Position numbers and translations under genes: made by a program
Notes under the pieces: generated by a model
What the model was told of the DNA's origin: nothing
Databases searched by the model: none
Seen by the model: the letters and a program-made list of their open reading frames with translations, nothing else
Shown here: positions 50,565 through 60,371 of the stretch, one piece after another
Numbering within the stretch: the first letter of the stretch is position 1
How the letters are laid out: every line of letters starts with the position of its first letter
Assembly: GCA_946415475.1 (NCBI GenBank)
Contig: CAMKSQ010000001.1
Coordinates: 186,001 to 250,000 of the forward strand
Origin: an uncultured Bacteroidales bacterium
GTDB lineage: Bacteria; Bacteroidota; Bacteroidia; Bacteroidales; UBA932
Reading direction: 5' to 3'
Length of the DNA: 64,000 bases

Positions 50565-52190
50565 CTACTTCAGCAAATTTCCCAGGATGGAACGGGTGAG
50601 CTCTTTGGTGACGGTGGTGGTGGCGCTCTTGGTGGCGCGTTTTACCATTTTCTCGCCGGTGGAGGTTTTGGAGGTGCTCTTTTTGCCCGTCACTTTGGAG
50701 GAAACAGCATCCGCGGCAGCGCCGGCGGCAACACCCAGAACGGCTGTGAGCACACTCTTGAGCACTTTGGCGCCAATACCATTCCCTGCCTTCTTGGCCT
50801 TTTTCTCCTCCTCTTTGGCAGCGCGGGCGGCTTCCTTAGCCTCAATGGCAGCCTGCTTCTCCGCCGCAGCGGCAGCTTCCAACTCCGCTTTCTGACGCTC
50901 CGCCTCCTGCGTGGCGGCCGTAATCAGTTCATACGCGCTCTCACGGTCCACCGGGTGGTCGTAGCGGCCATACAGGCGGCTGCGCTTCACCAAATCGGCC
51001 CGCTGTTCCGGCGTAACGGCACCAATCTGGCTCAACGGGAACAGGATCTTGGCCCGCTCCACCATGGCCGGCGTACCTTTCACGTCCAGGAACGATACCA
51101 GTGCCTCACCGGTACCCAGTTCCAACAGCGTATCGTAGGTCTTGAAGGCAGGATTGGCGCGGAAAGTATCCGCTGCCACCTTAACGGCCTTCTGGTCCTG
51201 GGGACTATAGGCACGGAGGGCATGCTGGACGCGGTTGCCCAGCTGGCCCAGAATATTGGCAGGAATGTCCGTCGGGCTCTGGGTAATGAACCAGATGCCC
51301 ACGCCCTTGGAACGGATGAGGCGAATCACCTGCTCGATCTTGTCCGTCAGGGCCTTGGAAGTGCCCTCAAACAGCATGTGGGCCTCGTCGAAGAAGAACA
51401 CCAGCTTGGGCATGTCCATCTCCCCTACCTCCGGCAGCGTGGCGTACAGCTCCGAGAGCAGCCACAGCAGGAAAGTGGAATAAAGCTTAGGCTGGAGCAT
51501 GAGTTTATCGGCCGCCAGCACATTCATGATGCCTTTTCCGCCCTCGCACTGCAAAAGATCGTAAATGTCGAAATCCGGCTCGCCAAAGAACTTGTCCGCT
51601 CCCTGGTTCTCCAGTTCCAACAAAGCGCGCTGGATAGCGCCCACCGAGGCCGATGTCACATTGCCGTACTGCGTGGTGAAGTCCGCGGCGTTCTGCCCCA
51701 CAAAGTTAAGCATGGCGCGCAAGTCCTTAAGGTCGATGAGCAGCAGCCCGTTGTCATCCGCAATGCGGAAGACGATGTTCAAAACGCCGGTCTGGGTCTC
51801 GTTCAGGTCCATCAGGCGGCCCAGCATCTGCGGTCCCATGCGGGAAATGGTGCTGCGCATGGGATGTCCCTGCTCGCCGAAGACGTCAAAGAAGCGCACC
51901 GGGCAAGCCTGGAACTGCGGGTCCTCGATGCCGAACTCCGGCAGACGCTTCTCGATGAAGCCCGACAGGCGGCCGGCCTGGGAAATACCGCTCAGGTCCC
52001 CTTTCATATCGGCCATAAAACAGGGCACGCCAGCCTGGCAGAAGGTTTCCGCCAGCACCTGCAGCGTCACGGTTTTACCGGTACCTGTGGCACCGGCGAT
52101 GAGGCCGTGCCGGCACAGCATGTTGCCATTCAGGGAAATGGGTCCGTTCGGGGAATGGGCTACATACAGCCCGCGTTCTTTGTCCAGCAT
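50565..52190 (-). CDS. HerA-like helicase/ATPase (DUF853 family)
   Basis: A 541-residue FtsK/HerA-clade ATPase. Walker A is [16 protein letters not shown] (about residue 35), Walker B is [13 protein letters not shown], followed by [20 protein letters not shown] as the sensor segment. After about residue 420 an Ala/Glu/Lys coiled coil ([20 protein letters not shown]) and a Ser/Thr/Lys-rich tail follow. Family members are widespread but poorly characterised; DNA translocation is inferred. Starts 1 bp after the cstA stop. Confidence 0.85.
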   Translation of the reverse strand: MLDKERGLYVAHSPNGPISLNGNMLCRHGLIAGATGTGKTVTLQVLAETFCQAGVPCFMADMKGDLSGISQAGRLSGFIEKRLPEFGIEDPQFQACPVRFFDVFGEQGHPMRSTISRMGPQMLGRLMDLNETQTGVLNIVFRIADDNGLLLIDLKDLRAMLNFVGQNAADFTTQYGNVTSASVGAIQRALLELENQGADKFFGEPDFDIYDLLQCEGGKGIMNVLAADKLMLQPKLYSTFLLWLLSELYATLPEVGEMDMPKLVFFFDEAHMLFEGTSKALTDKIEQVIRLIRSKGVGIWFITQSPTDIPANILGQLGNRVQHALRAYSPQDQKAVKVAADTFRANPAFKTYDTLLELGTGEALVSFLDVKGTPAMVERAKILFPLSQIGAVTPEQRADLVKRSRLYGRYDHPVDRESAYELITAATQEAERQKAELEAAAAAEKQAAIEAKEAARAAKEEEKKAKKAGNGIGAKVLKSVLTAVLGVAAGAAADAVSSKVTGKKSTSKTSTGEKMVKRATKSATTTVTKELTRSILGNLLK

Positions 52191-52191
52191 A

Positions 52192-53649
52192 CTATTTTCT
52201 GTTTATACGATAATTCCAAAAAATGAAGCCAGGGATGGCAAATAGCACCGAAGCCGCAGCGATCCACGGCGTATACTCCTGCGGCAAGCCCAAACCAATC
52301 TTGTCCACCAGAATGAACGTGACGCATACCGATGTCATGAAAATGGCCGGAATGAAAGTGATCATGTACCACCAGCCTTTCTTCTCCTCCACCAGGTAGG
52401 TTGTCGCCGTCCACAACATGATGGCGGCCAGCGCCTGGTTGCTCCAGCCGAAGTAGCGCCAGATGACGTTGAAGCCATTGGCATCGGCAATATTATACCA
52501 CAGCAGCAGGGCCGATAAGGCAAAGAGCGGAATGGCCAGCATCAGGCGGCTGGGAAGACTCTTCTGCGGCATTTTCACAAAGTCGGCGATAATGAGGCGC
52601 GCGCTGCGGAAAGCGGTATCGCCGGAAGTAATGGGAGCGGCGACCACGCCCAGGACGGCCAGGATGCCGCCCACCAGGCCCAGCCAACCTTGCGAGACCT
52701 TGGTAACTACCGCAGGAGCCGATGCAGTCACGTCCGAGCCCACCTCCGCGGCGCCGCCGTCGAAGAAGAACCAGGAAGCCACGGCCGCCCAGATAAGGGC
52801 CACCAGACCCTCCGTAATCATAGAGCCGTAGAAAACGGGCCTACCCAGCTTTTCATTGTCGATACAACGGGCCATCATCGGGCTCTGGGTAGCGTGGAAG
52901 CCGGAAATAGCCCCGCAGGCGATGGTAATGAACAGGCACGGGAAGATGGGTTGGTCCCCGATGCCGGCCTTTTCGTTCCAGCCGCCCAGACCGTCCCAGA
53001 TTTCCGGGAGTTGCGGCCACTTCATGAACAGGCACACCATCAGTGCCCCCGCCATGAACAGCAGGGCAACGGCAAATATGGGATAAATCTTGCCGATCAG
53101 CTTGTCGATAGGCAGCAGGGTTGCTATAATATAATATAGGAAGATGATACCCACCCACAGCATGATGGAGTTGCTGGAACCATCGCCTGCCATGTCGCCC
53201 AGAATAAGCGCAGGGCTGTACACGAACACCGTGCCCACCAGGGTCAACAGGACCAGGGAGAACACCAGCATAGCCACCTTGGTAGCTTTACTCATGTAGT
53301 TGCCCACCAGTTCAGGCACTCCTACTCCGCCATTGCGTACAGACATCATACCCACCATGTAGTCGTGCACGGCGCCGGCGAAAATACAGCCCAGTACAAT
53401 CCACAGATAGCTGGCCGGACCGAATTTGGCGCCCATGATGGCACCGAAGATAGGCCCCGTACCGGCGATGTTCAGGAATTGCACCATAAACACACGCCAG
53501 GAAGGCATAGGGATAAAGTCTACGCCGTCCGCCTTGGAAATAGCCGGTGTGGGACGCTTGGGATCCGGACCGAACATCCGGTCCACGAAAGCGCCATAAA
53601 TGACATAACCCAGAACAAGGGCGACGATGCTTAAAAGGAATGAAAACAT
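52192..53649 (-). CDS. cstA: Carbon starvation protein CstA family transporter
   Basis: A 485-residue multispanning protein of the CstA family, linked in other bacteria to peptide and pyruvate uptake. Conserved pieces include [20 protein letters not shown] near the start, [18 protein letters not shown], and [19 protein letters not shown]. It is at the short end of the family, like other Bacteroidetes versions. Upstream of the HerA-like gene with a 1-bp gap. Confidence 0.92.
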   Translation of the reverse strand: MFSFLLSIVALVLGYVIYGAFVDRMFGPDPKRPTPAISKADGVDFIPMPSWRVFMVQFLNIAGTGPIFGAIMGAKFGPASYLWIVLGCIFAGAVHDYMVGMMSVRNGGVGVPELVGNYMSKATKVAMLVFSLVLLTLVGTVFVYSPALILGDMAGDGSSNSIMLWVGIIFLYYIIATLLPIDKLIGKIYPIFAVALLFMAGALMVCLFMKWPQLPEIWDGLGGWNEKAGIGDQPIFPCLFITIACGAISGFHATQSPMMARCIDNEKLGRPVFYGSMITEGLVALIWAAVASWFFFDGGAAEVGSDVTASAPAVVTKVSQGWLGLVGGILAVLGVVAAPITSGDTAFRSARLIIADFVKMPQKSLPSRLMLAIPLFALSALLLWYNIADANGFNVIWRYFGWSNQALAAIMLWTATTYLVEEKKGWWYMITFIPAIFMTSVCVTFILVDKIGLGLPQEYTPWIAAASVLFAIPGFIFWNYRINRK

Positions 53650-53676
53650 AGATTCTTCGCTTTGCTCAGAATGACA
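53650..53676. repeat. REP-like 27-bp intergenic palindrome, copy 2
   Basis: Exactly fills the 27 bp between the cstA start and the rsmD stop. It begins AGATTCTTCGC and ends CTCAGAATGACA, with TTCT...AGAA arms. Related to 785-811. Confidence 0.55.
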
Positions 53677-54207
53677 TTATTCAAAAAAACTAAAATGTAC
53701 GCGGCCGTAGCAGCGTTCCTTTACAAAACGGGGATGATCTACAAACGAATGTTCTCCCCCATGTTCCAAAATAAAATAGCGCTCCGGATGCAGGATACCG
53801 GCAGCGAAAACCATATCCGGCAAATTTTCCAGCCCCTCCAAGGCATAGGGCGGGTCTGCAAAGACGATGTCGAATTTTTCCCGGCAGATGGGCAGGAAAT
53901 CGAATACGTTGTCCCTAACCATGGTCACGTTATTCAAGCCCAGCCGCTGCGCCTCGGTTTTGATGAACGAAGCATTTTCCCGGGCCATTTCTACGCAATA
54001 CACGCGCGCAGCGCCACGGGAAGCGAATTCAAAGGCAATGGAACCGGTGCCTCCAAAAAGGTCCAGTACCTTAAGGTCTTCAAATTCGTATTCGTTGTCC
54101 AGGATGTTGAACAGGCCCTCCTTGGCGAAATCCGTGGTGGGACGGGCCTTGTAACCTGCGGGCGGGGCAATCACCTTCCCCTTCAGTTTTCCGCCGATAA
54201 TCCTCAT
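53677..54207 (-). CDS. rsmD: 16S rRNA (guanine(966)-N2)-methyltransferase
   Basis: A 176-residue SAM-dependent methyltransferase. MRIIGGKLKGKVIAPP is the family N-terminus, LDLFGGTGSIAFEFASRGA binds SAM and FADPPYAL is the catalytic DPPY. It overlaps the upstream DUF3822 gene by 4 bp. Confidence 0.95.
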   Translation of the reverse strand: MRIIGGKLKGKVIAPPAGYKARPTTDFAKEGLFNILDNEYEFEDLKVLDLFGGTGSIAFEFASRGAARVYCVEMARENASFIKTEAQRLGLNNVTMVRDNVFDFLPICREKFDIVFADPPYALEGLENLPDMVFAAGILHPERYFILEHGGEHSFVDHPRFVKERCYGRVHFSFFE

Positions 54208-54893
54208 AGTTGCACCACCCCCTTGAAATAGCGGTACAGCGACATCTCCGCCTCCGGAGCCAGCGGGGTGCGGAAACAGACAGTGGATACCTCTGGGTTC
54301 AGCTGCAAACGCTTAAGACTGAGGAAGATGAAATATTCTGCCGTAGTGAAATCCGGAGCTGCAAACACATTGGCCAGGCATAGGCTCTTGCCCTGGGCGA
54401 TGACCAGGTGCAGCCAGCCGTCCGCCCAAGAGGCTACAATCTTATTGTATTCCGACAGGGTTTCCAGTTGCCGCAGCAGGTAATACATTTCCGGAAACAC
54501 ACGCACGGGCGAGCCGGATTCCGGCAGGACGGTTTGGGCGACCACCCTTGACAGGGATTCGCCAATGGTATTGGAATAGACCAGCACCGCAGCCAGGGCA
54601 GGCACGTTCACCGACTCCACATAATCCCCTTCCTCCAGTGCGGCCACCTCCGACAATGCCGGACGGGCGGCGCCGGGATTGTAGAAACTTTCCGGAATCA
54701 GGGCCACCTTGGGCGTCAGGAGGGAAATTTCCACTTCCTCGTAGCGACGCTGGAATTCCGGGGTGGTGAAAAGGCGCTCCGCCCCCATCCAGGGAGAGCG
54801 GTGTTCCTGCTCTTCCGAACGGGTCTTAAAAGAATATCCACTCAAGGAAACTTGAATGGATATTCCTGAATATGGGGTATGCGTCTGGTCCAT
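54204..54893 (-). CDS. DUF3822 family protein
   Basis: A 229-residue protein matching the Bacteroidetes DUF3822 family in its N-terminal ISIQVSLSGYSFKT and in its fixed location before rsmD. The fold is probably actin/hexokinase-like, which I infer only from the repeated strand pattern. No signal peptide. Function unknown. Confidence 0.75.
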   Translation of the reverse strand: MDQTHTPYSGISIQVSLSGYSFKTRSEEQEHRSPWMGAERLFTTPEFQRRYEEVEISLLTPKVALIPESFYNPGAARPALSEVAALEEGDYVESVNVPALAAVLVYSNTIGESLSRVVAQTVLPESGSPVRVFPEMYYLLRQLETLSEYNKIVASWADGWLHLVIAQGKSLCLANVFAAPDFTTAEYFIFLSLKRLQLNPEVSTVCFRTPLAPEAEMSLYRYFKGVVQL

Positions 54894-54899
54894 AGAGGA

Positions 54900-55625
54900 C
54901 TATTCCCAGTTACCGGCGTTGTTGTTAGGAGCGGTTACGCTACCAACCTGCAGACCTTCGTATTTGTTCTGGTCGCGGCACTCGGCGTCCTTGTTGATAC
55001 GGAGCTGGTTGTCCATACCCAGGCACAGGGCCTTGTAAGGCATACGGGCCTCAAACAAAGGAACCTGGACACCGGAAACGGTCTTGATGGTGGATTCCAT
55101 TTCCGTGAGCTGTTTGCCGGAGAAAGGAATGTAGAACAGGGAGTCGATGCAGAAGTCCGGGCGGCTGCGGAAAAGGGTGTCCTTCACGGGAATTTCCGTA
55201 ACGGTGGAGAACACAACCTTCTGGCCAGCCTGATAAGCCTCCGAAAGGGCGGCCGTGAGCTTGACGTTGAGATTATCGCCCTTGAGCCGGGGATTGGCCT
55301 TCTGGATGGCTTTCTTGATGACATCCGTGTTGGCGACGGCGATAGAGTCGTCGAGGGAACCGATCTGCATCACGATGTCCATTTTGCCGGATTCGTAGAA
55401 CATTTTGAGGGAATCTACGCTGGGGCTGAAACGACCGTTGACACTCTTGAAGGCAACCTGCAGGGTACGGATATCCTTAAGACGCTGGATAGCCACCTCT
55501 GAGCGGGCTTTGAGCTCCTGGTTGAACTTAACAGGCTTCTGGACACTTTTGATGGTGAGCCATGCGAGCAGGCAGATAAGGAGAGCCAGAAGGACTTCGA
55601 GACCGATTTTTAAACCTTTGTTCAT
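54900..55625 (-). CDS. Conserved membrane-anchored protein, function unknown
   Basis: A 241-residue protein with one N-terminal membrane helix (IGLEVLLALLICLLAWLTI), then VKFNQELKARSEVAIQRLKDIRTLQVAFKSV, a pattern reminiscent of pilin-like or PilO-like subunits. The C-terminal half is soluble and ends in an Asn-rich tail. Related genes lie upstream of DUF3822-rsmD in other Bacteroidales. First gene of this minus-strand run; promoter box at 55660. Confidence 0.65.
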   Translation of the reverse strand: MNKGLKIGLEVLLALLICLLAWLTIKSVQKPVKFNQELKARSEVAIQRLKDIRTLQVAFKSVNGRFSPSVDSLKMFYESGKMDIVMQIGSLDDSIAVANTDVIKKAIQKANPRLKGDNLNVKLTAALSEAYQAGQKVVFSTVTEIPVKDTLFRSRPDFCIDSLFYIPFSGKQLTEMESTIKTVSGVQVPLFEARMPYKALCLGMDNQLRINKDAECRDQNKYEGLQVGSVTAPNNNAGNWE

Positions 55626-55659
55626 TATTTTAGTGTTTTATAATTTTCCAAACTTCCGA

Positions 55660-55667
55660 CAAAGTTA
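55660..55667 (-). promoter_or_regulatory. Putative -7 box (TAACTTTG) for the 54900-55625 gene
   Basis: The minus strand reads TAACTTTG, 34 bp before the ATG at 55625, divergent from the nrnA box at 55701. Confidence 0.5.
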
Positions 55668-55700
55668 ACAAAATCATTTCTCAAAAGCAATAATCTTTTG

Positions 55701-55708
55701 TAAATTTG
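55701..55708 (+). promoter_or_regulatory. Putative -7 box (TAAATTTG) for the nrnA operon
   Basis: TAAATTTG ends 16 bp before the nrnA ATG. Confidence 0.5.
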
Positions 55709-55724
55709 CCATCTCAAACGATTC

Positions 55725-56768
55725 ATGCGCATGGAAGCAGTGACTCAGGAATACATCCGGGCCTTCCGGTCTGCAGTTCAGCAATCCACGCGGATTGCCG
55801 TTGTGGGGCATACGCACCCGGACGGCGATGCGCTGGGCTCCTGTACGGCCATGTCCCTCTGGCTCGCCGGCCAGGGCAAGGAGGTCACCTGCCTTTTTCC
55901 TGACACCCCCGCGGACAACCTGCTTTTCATCCTGTCGCCGGAAGTCAAATACCTGTGTTTCGACGCCGACGCGTCCGCCGCGCAGGAGGCCGTCCAGGCC
56001 TGCGACCTGCTCATTCAGCTGGACTGCAACCACTTCTCCCGCACGGAGGGGCTGGAACCTTCTCTCAAGGCATCCACGGCACGAAAAATCCTTATCGACC
56101 ATCACCTGAACCCGGATAGGGACAGTTTTGACGTGGTGTTCTCCACGCCGGATATCTCCAGTGCCTCGGAGTTGCTGTACTGGGTGCTGAAGGCGGCGGA
56201 AGGAGATACGCTCGGCCCTTTGGGCCTCGGTATGACAATTGGTACGGCACTCATGGCGGGGATGACTACGGACACCAACAATTTTGCCAACTCCGTCTTC
56301 CCTTCCACCTTCCAGATGGCATCGGAGCTCATCGCCGCAGGCGTCAACCGCGACGCCCTGCTCCAGCAGTTATACAACAGTTACCGGGAAAACCGAGTCC
56401 GCCTGATGGGCTACATGCAGTACGAAGGCCTCAAGGTGCTGCCGGAAGGCGCCGCCTACATGATTCTGACCAAGGAAATCATGGACCGCTTCGATCTTCG
56501 TGAGGGTGAGTCAGAGGGCCTGGTCAACGTACCGCTTACCATCGGCACGGTAAAACTGAGCGTGCTCCTGAAGGAGGACGACGGCCATTTCCGCGTGTCG
56601 GTGCGTTCCAAGAAAGGGACATCGGCCCAACAGCTGGCGGTGCGCTTTTTCCATGGCGGCGGGCACGAGAATGCCGCCGGCGGAAAGCTTTTTATCGGCA
56701 CGGACATTGTCGATGCCGACGCTGCGGAGACCTATGTCATGAACGCCCTTAAAACCTTCCTGGCATGA
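55725..56768 (+). CDS. nrnA: DHH-family phosphoesterase, NrnA type (nanoRNase/pAp phosphatase)
   Basis: A 347-residue DHH-DHHA1 protein that degrades 2-5 nt RNAs and dephosphorylates pAp. VGHTHPDGDALGSCTA, the DHH motif in ILIDHHLNP, and the DHHA1 motif GGGHENAAGG are intact. First gene of a six-gene run with mostly 4-bp overlaps (next ATG at 56765). Confidence 0.92.
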   Translation: MRMEAVTQEYIRAFRSAVQQSTRIAVVGHTHPDGDALGSCTAMSLWLAGQGKEVTCLFPDTPADNLLFILSPEVKYLCFDADASAAQEAVQACDLLIQLDCNHFSRTEGLEPSLKASTARKILIDHHLNPDRDSFDVVFSTPDISSASELLYWVLKAAEGDTLGPLGLGMTIGTALMAGMTTDTNNFANSVFPSTFQMASELIAAGVNRDALLQQLYNSYRENRVRLMGYMQYEGLKVLPEGAAYMILTKEIMDRFDLREGESEGLVNVPLTIGTVKLSVLLKEDDGHFRVSVRSKKGTSAQQLAVRFFHGGGHENAAGGKLFIGTDIVDADAAETYVMNALKTFLA

Positions 56769-57334
56769 AGCGCAGCACCCTCATATTGAGCAGTCTTCTT
56801 GCCTTAGGCATGGCCGTGGCGTGCGTAAAACAGTCGCTGCAGACCACCTACGACAAGCAAACTTCCTATATCGACAATTTTGTCGCCACCCAGATGAAGG
56901 CCGACACCAACGCCACGCTCACCCGTAACGGCGGCAGTTACCGGCTCACCATGGCGGATACGCTTGACAGGGTGCTGGGGCCGAGGGACTCCCTGAAAGC
57001 CGGCCACCGCGTAGCGCTCTGGTACGCCTGCTTCACCCTCACCGGCAACAGCATCTCCACCTCCAACCTGGTGGCTACCAACGTGATAGAAGTGGCGGAA
57101 ATGGCCAAATGGAAGCTGACCGACAGCACCAATATCTTCCACCTGGATACTATCCGGGTCGATAAAAAACTGGTAGAAGGCTTGTACCTGGGCTTGCAGG
57201 GGGTGCAGCAATTCGACCATGGCTATGTGCTCTTTACGGGCGAATATGGCTTTGGAAACATGGCACGAGGCACGATTCCTGCAAGGAGTGCCCTGGTTTA
57301 CCAATACGTGATTGATGAAATTTTTGATGACTGA
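56765..57334 (+). CDS. FKBP-like lipoprotein (possibly catalytically degenerate)
   Basis: A 189-residue lipoprotein with lipobox AVAC (about Cys20). The C-terminal half, LVEGLYLGLQGVQQFDHGYV to ARSALVYQYVIDEI, resembles the FKBP core, in which such segments contain the bulge and final strand. Several aromatic active-site positions appear different, so activity is uncertain. It precedes a clear double FKBP gene, and overlaps nrnA by 4 bp. Confidence 0.65.
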   Translation: MKRSTLILSSLLALGMAVACVKQSLQTTYDKQTSYIDNFVATQMKADTNATLTRNGGSYRLTMADTLDRVLGPRDSLKAGHRVALWYACFTLTGNSISTSNLVATNVIEVAEMAKWKLTDSTNIFHLDTIRVDKKLVEGLYLGLQGVQQFDHGYVLFTGEYGFGNMARGTIPARSALVYQYVIDEIFDD

Positions 57335-57335
57335 T

Positions 57336-58364
57336 ATGAAAAAACTCCTCCCCATGGCCGCCGTGCTGTGCCTGATGGCCGCCGGCTGCGCCAAGGAATC
57401 CACCTGGAACACCGGACAGAAGGCCCAGGCATACCTGACCATGTATATGGAAAAATACTATCCGGATGTAGAGCCCAACGAAAACGGCCTGTACATCCTG
57501 GAGGAAGAAGAAGGCGACGGAGAAACCTGGGATCCGGATTCCACCTATATCTATGCGGAATACACCATCCGCACCCTGGACGGCACCATCAGCAGCTCCA
57601 CGGATTATGAGATTGCCCAGCAGCTGGGCACCTATGACTGCAGCTATTATTATGGTCCCCGTTTCATGGCGCAAGGCAGTGGCAGCAGTTTCGTGGGCGT
57701 GGATATGCTTATGGAAGGCATGAAGGTGGGCGGCACCCGCAAGGCCATTATCCCCGCCTGGCTGCTCAATACCAGCCGCCTGAGCTCGGAGGAAGCCTAC
57801 ATCAATGCCTGCACCACGTCAGCCCACCTGCTTTACGACGTCACATTCCATGGACAGACGGGCGATATCGACCGCACGGAAATTGACAGCCTGGAGCGGT
57901 ATGTTTTCCGCGAGTACGGAGTAAACCGTGATGCAAGTACCGGCTTCCAGGAGAATGCGGTGGAAGGCACTTTCTACTTTATCTCGGACACCACGGAATT
58001 TGTCGGCCAGCCCCGTATTCCGCGGGACACCACCGTGAACATCCGCTACACCGGGTATCTGCTGAACGGTCAGGCCTTTGACACCACCGATGAAAGGATC
58101 GCCAAAGACAACAACATCTTCTATGTGACCGGTAAAAGTTACAAGCCGGTGTCTGTCACCCTTTCGTCAAAAGTATCTGAAATCAAAATGGGCTCCAGCA
58201 CGCTCATCACCGGCTTCCAGGGCGGTATGAGCCTGATGAGGTACCTGGGCCAGAAGGCCACCTTCCTGTTCACTTCTACCCTGGGATATGCCGGTTCCGG
58301 CAGCGGATCGGCCATTCCCCCTTACTCGCCGCTTATCTTTGAAGTGGAGATTGTGCAAGAATGA
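57336..58364 (+). CDS. FKBP-type peptidyl-prolyl isomerase lipoprotein with two FKBP-like regions
   Basis: A 342-residue lipoprotein; MKKLLPMAAVLCLMAAGC ends in the lipobox AAGC. The first FKBP-like region spans about residues 60-170 (VGVDMLMEGMKVGGTRKAII), the second about 230-340 (VNIRYTGYLLNGQAFDTT to PPYSPLIFEVEIV), closer to active FKBPs. It likely folds envelope proteins. The ATG at 57336 is preferred to one eight codons upstream. Confidence 0.85.
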   Translation: MKKLLPMAAVLCLMAAGCAKESTWNTGQKAQAYLTMYMEKYYPDVEPNENGLYILEEEEGDGETWDPDSTYIYAEYTIRTLDGTISSSTDYEIAQQLGTYDCSYYYGPRFMAQGSGSSFVGVDMLMEGMKVGGTRKAIIPAWLLNTSRLSSEEAYINACTTSAHLLYDVTFHGQTGDIDRTEIDSLERYVFREYGVNRDASTGFQENAVEGTFYFISDTTEFVGQPRIPRDTTVNIRYTGYLLNGQAFDTTDERIAKDNNIFYVTGKSYKPVSVTLSSKVSEIKMGSSTLITGFQGGMSLMRYLGQKATFLFTSTLGYAGSGSGSAIPPYSPLIFEVEIVQE

Positions 58365-59761
58365 GTACAGGAGCCGTCCCTACAGAACTGGGTACCAAGC
58401 CCATCAACTCGCTTATACGCCAATACGCGGTCCCCGGCATCATCGCCATGACCGCGTCTTCGCTGTATAATATGGTGGACAGCGTGTACATCGGCCATAT
58501 TCCGGATGTAGGCTCGCTGAGCATCGCCGGCCTGGCCGTCACCTTCCCGCTCATGAACATTTCCACCGCGTTCGGTACGCTGGTGGGCGTGGGCGCCGCC
58601 ACCATGATTTCCGTCCTGCTGGGCCAGAAGAATTACAAGGTGGCCAGCAAAGTGCTGAGCAACGACATCAGCCTCAACCTCCTTACCGGCCTGGTTTTCA
58701 CCGCCGTGATGCTGCTGTGGATGGACCCGATTCTCCGCTTTTTCGGAGCCTCGGACGCCACCCTCCCCTTCGCCCGCAAGTACATGACCATCATTGCCAT
58801 GGGCAATGCCGTCACGCATTTGTATTTTGGCCTCAACGCCATCATCCGCTCGTCCGGAAACCCGAAGCTGGCCATGGGGCTTACGCTGTTTACAGTGGCC
58901 TCCAACGCCATTCTGGACCCTATTTTCATCTTTGTGCTGGGCATGGGTATCCAGGGCGCGGCGCTGGCCACCGTCCTGTGCCAGTGCATGGCGCTGGCCT
59001 ATACGCTCAGGTATTTCCTCGACCCGAACCGTTTCCTGCACCTGCCCCGTTCGCTCAAGATGTTCCGCATCGACTGGAAAATCGCCAAGGACTCCCTGGC
59101 CATCGGCATGGGACCGTTCCTGATGAACCTGGCCAGCTGCATTGTGGTGCTGTTCATCAACCAGCAACTGGTGAAATGGGGCGGGGACCTTGCTATCGGC
59201 GCGTTTGGCATCGTGAACCGCATCACCTTCCTGTTCATCATGATTGTGATGGGACTGAACCAGGGTATGCAGCCCATTGCGGGCTACAATTACGGCGCCC
59301 GGCAGTTCAGCCGCGTGCGGGAGGTTTACCTGAAAACTGCCGGCTGGGCCACGCTGGTCATGGTCCTCGGCTTCGTTTTCTCCGTACTCTTGGCAGAGCC
59401 CATGGTGCGCATCTTCACCTCGGACCCGGTGCTCATCGAAAAAGCGGCGCATGGACTGCGCGTGATGAACATCGTCTTCCCCATCGTGGGTTTCCAGATG
59501 GTCACCACCAACCTGTTCCAGTGCCTGGGCATGGTGAACAAGTCCGTTTTCCTCTCCCTGTCGCGGCAGCTGCTGTTCCTGCTGCCCTGCATCTACCTGT
59601 TGCCGCCGCTGATGGAGTCGGAGACCGGCGTCTGGCTCAGTTTCCCCATTTCCGATACCACATCGGCCATCATCACCTTCATCATGGGCTGGAGCCTCAT
59701 CCGCAAGTTGAACAAACTCAAGGACGGGGACGATCCGGCCGTGCTTGGCAGTAAAATCTGA
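58361..59761 (+). CDS. MATE-family efflux transporter
   Basis: A 466-residue twelve-helix MATE antiporter. The conserved start ELGTKPINSLIRQYAVPGIIAM, VDSVYIGHI, the loop GQKNYKVASKVLSND and the mirrored QGMQPIAGYNYGARQFSRV are typical of the DinF-like group. Substrate unknown. Overlaps the previous gene by 4 bp. Confidence 0.92.
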   Translation: MSTGAVPTELGTKPINSLIRQYAVPGIIAMTASSLYNMVDSVYIGHIPDVGSLSIAGLAVTFPLMNISTAFGTLVGVGAATMISVLLGQKNYKVASKVLSNDISLNLLTGLVFTAVMLLWMDPILRFFGASDATLPFARKYMTIIAMGNAVTHLYFGLNAIIRSSGNPKLAMGLTLFTVASNAILDPIFIFVLGMGIQGAALATVLCQCMALAYTLRYFLDPNRFLHLPRSLKMFRIDWKIAKDSLAIGMGPFLMNLASCIVVLFINQQLVKWGGDLAIGAFGIVNRITFLFIMIVMGLNQGMQPIAGYNYGARQFSRVREVYLKTAGWATLVMVLGFVFSVLLAEPMVRIFTSDPVLIEKAAHGLRVMNIVFPIVGFQMVTTNLFQCLGMVNKSVFLSLSRQLLFLLPCIYLLPPLMESETGVWLSFPISDTTSAIITFIMGWSLIRKLNKLKDGDDPAVLGSKI

Positions 59762-59765
59762 GATT

Positions 59766-60371
59766 ATGCATACCATTATTACTATCGGCCGGTCTTTCGG
59801 CAGCGCCGGCGGTCATATCGGCCATGCTATCGGCCAGAAACTGGGCATCCCGTTTTACGACAACGAGCTCATTTCCAAGGTGGCGGAGGAAGAAGGCTAC
59901 TCCAAGGGACTCTTCGCCCAGGCGGAGGAAAAAAGCCTCTTTTCCTTCTCCAGCTTCTTCGCCTCCAGCCGTTTAGGCTACATGGACGGCGGCTATGTGA
60001 ACGACAACGTGCTGTTCAAAATCCAGAGCGAGGTTATCCGGAACATTGCCGAACGGGGCGATGCCATTCTGATCGGCCGCTGTGCGGACTATATCCTCCG
60101 GGACATGGACTGCCTGAACGTCTTCATCTCCGCGCCGGAAGAGTATCGCATCCAGAGCCTGATGAAAAGCGAAAATATCAGTGCCGATGAAGCGGAAAAG
60201 CTCATGCGCCGCAAGGACCGCACGCGTGAGACCTATTATAATTATTATACCTTCGGTGCATGGGGCCATGCCTCCAATTACCACCTGTGCGTAGACAGTT
60301 CCATCCTCGGGATTGAGGGCACGGCGGAGCTGATTGTCGATTTTGGCCGCCGTTGCGGGAAAATCAAGTGA
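59766..60371 (+). CDS. Cytidylate kinase-like family protein
   Basis: A 201-residue P-loop protein of the Cytidylate_kin2 group. TIITIGRSFGSAGGHIG carries a modified nucleotide loop (GSAGGHIG), followed by GIPFYDNELISKVAEEEGYS. ILIGRCADYIL and the lid-like RRKDRTRETYYNYY are conserved in the group. The nucleotide substrate is not established for this clade. The ATG at 59766 follows the MATE stop by 4 bp. Confidence 0.82.
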   Translation: MHTIITIGRSFGSAGGHIGHAIGQKLGIPFYDNELISKVAEEEGYSKGLFAQAEEKSLFSFSSFFASSRLGYMDGGYVNDNVLFKIQSEVIRNIAERGDAILIGRCADYILRDMDCLNVFISAPEEYRIQSLMKSENISADEAEKLMRRKDRTRETYYNYYTFGAWGHASNYHLCVDSSILGIEGTAELIVDFGRRCGKIK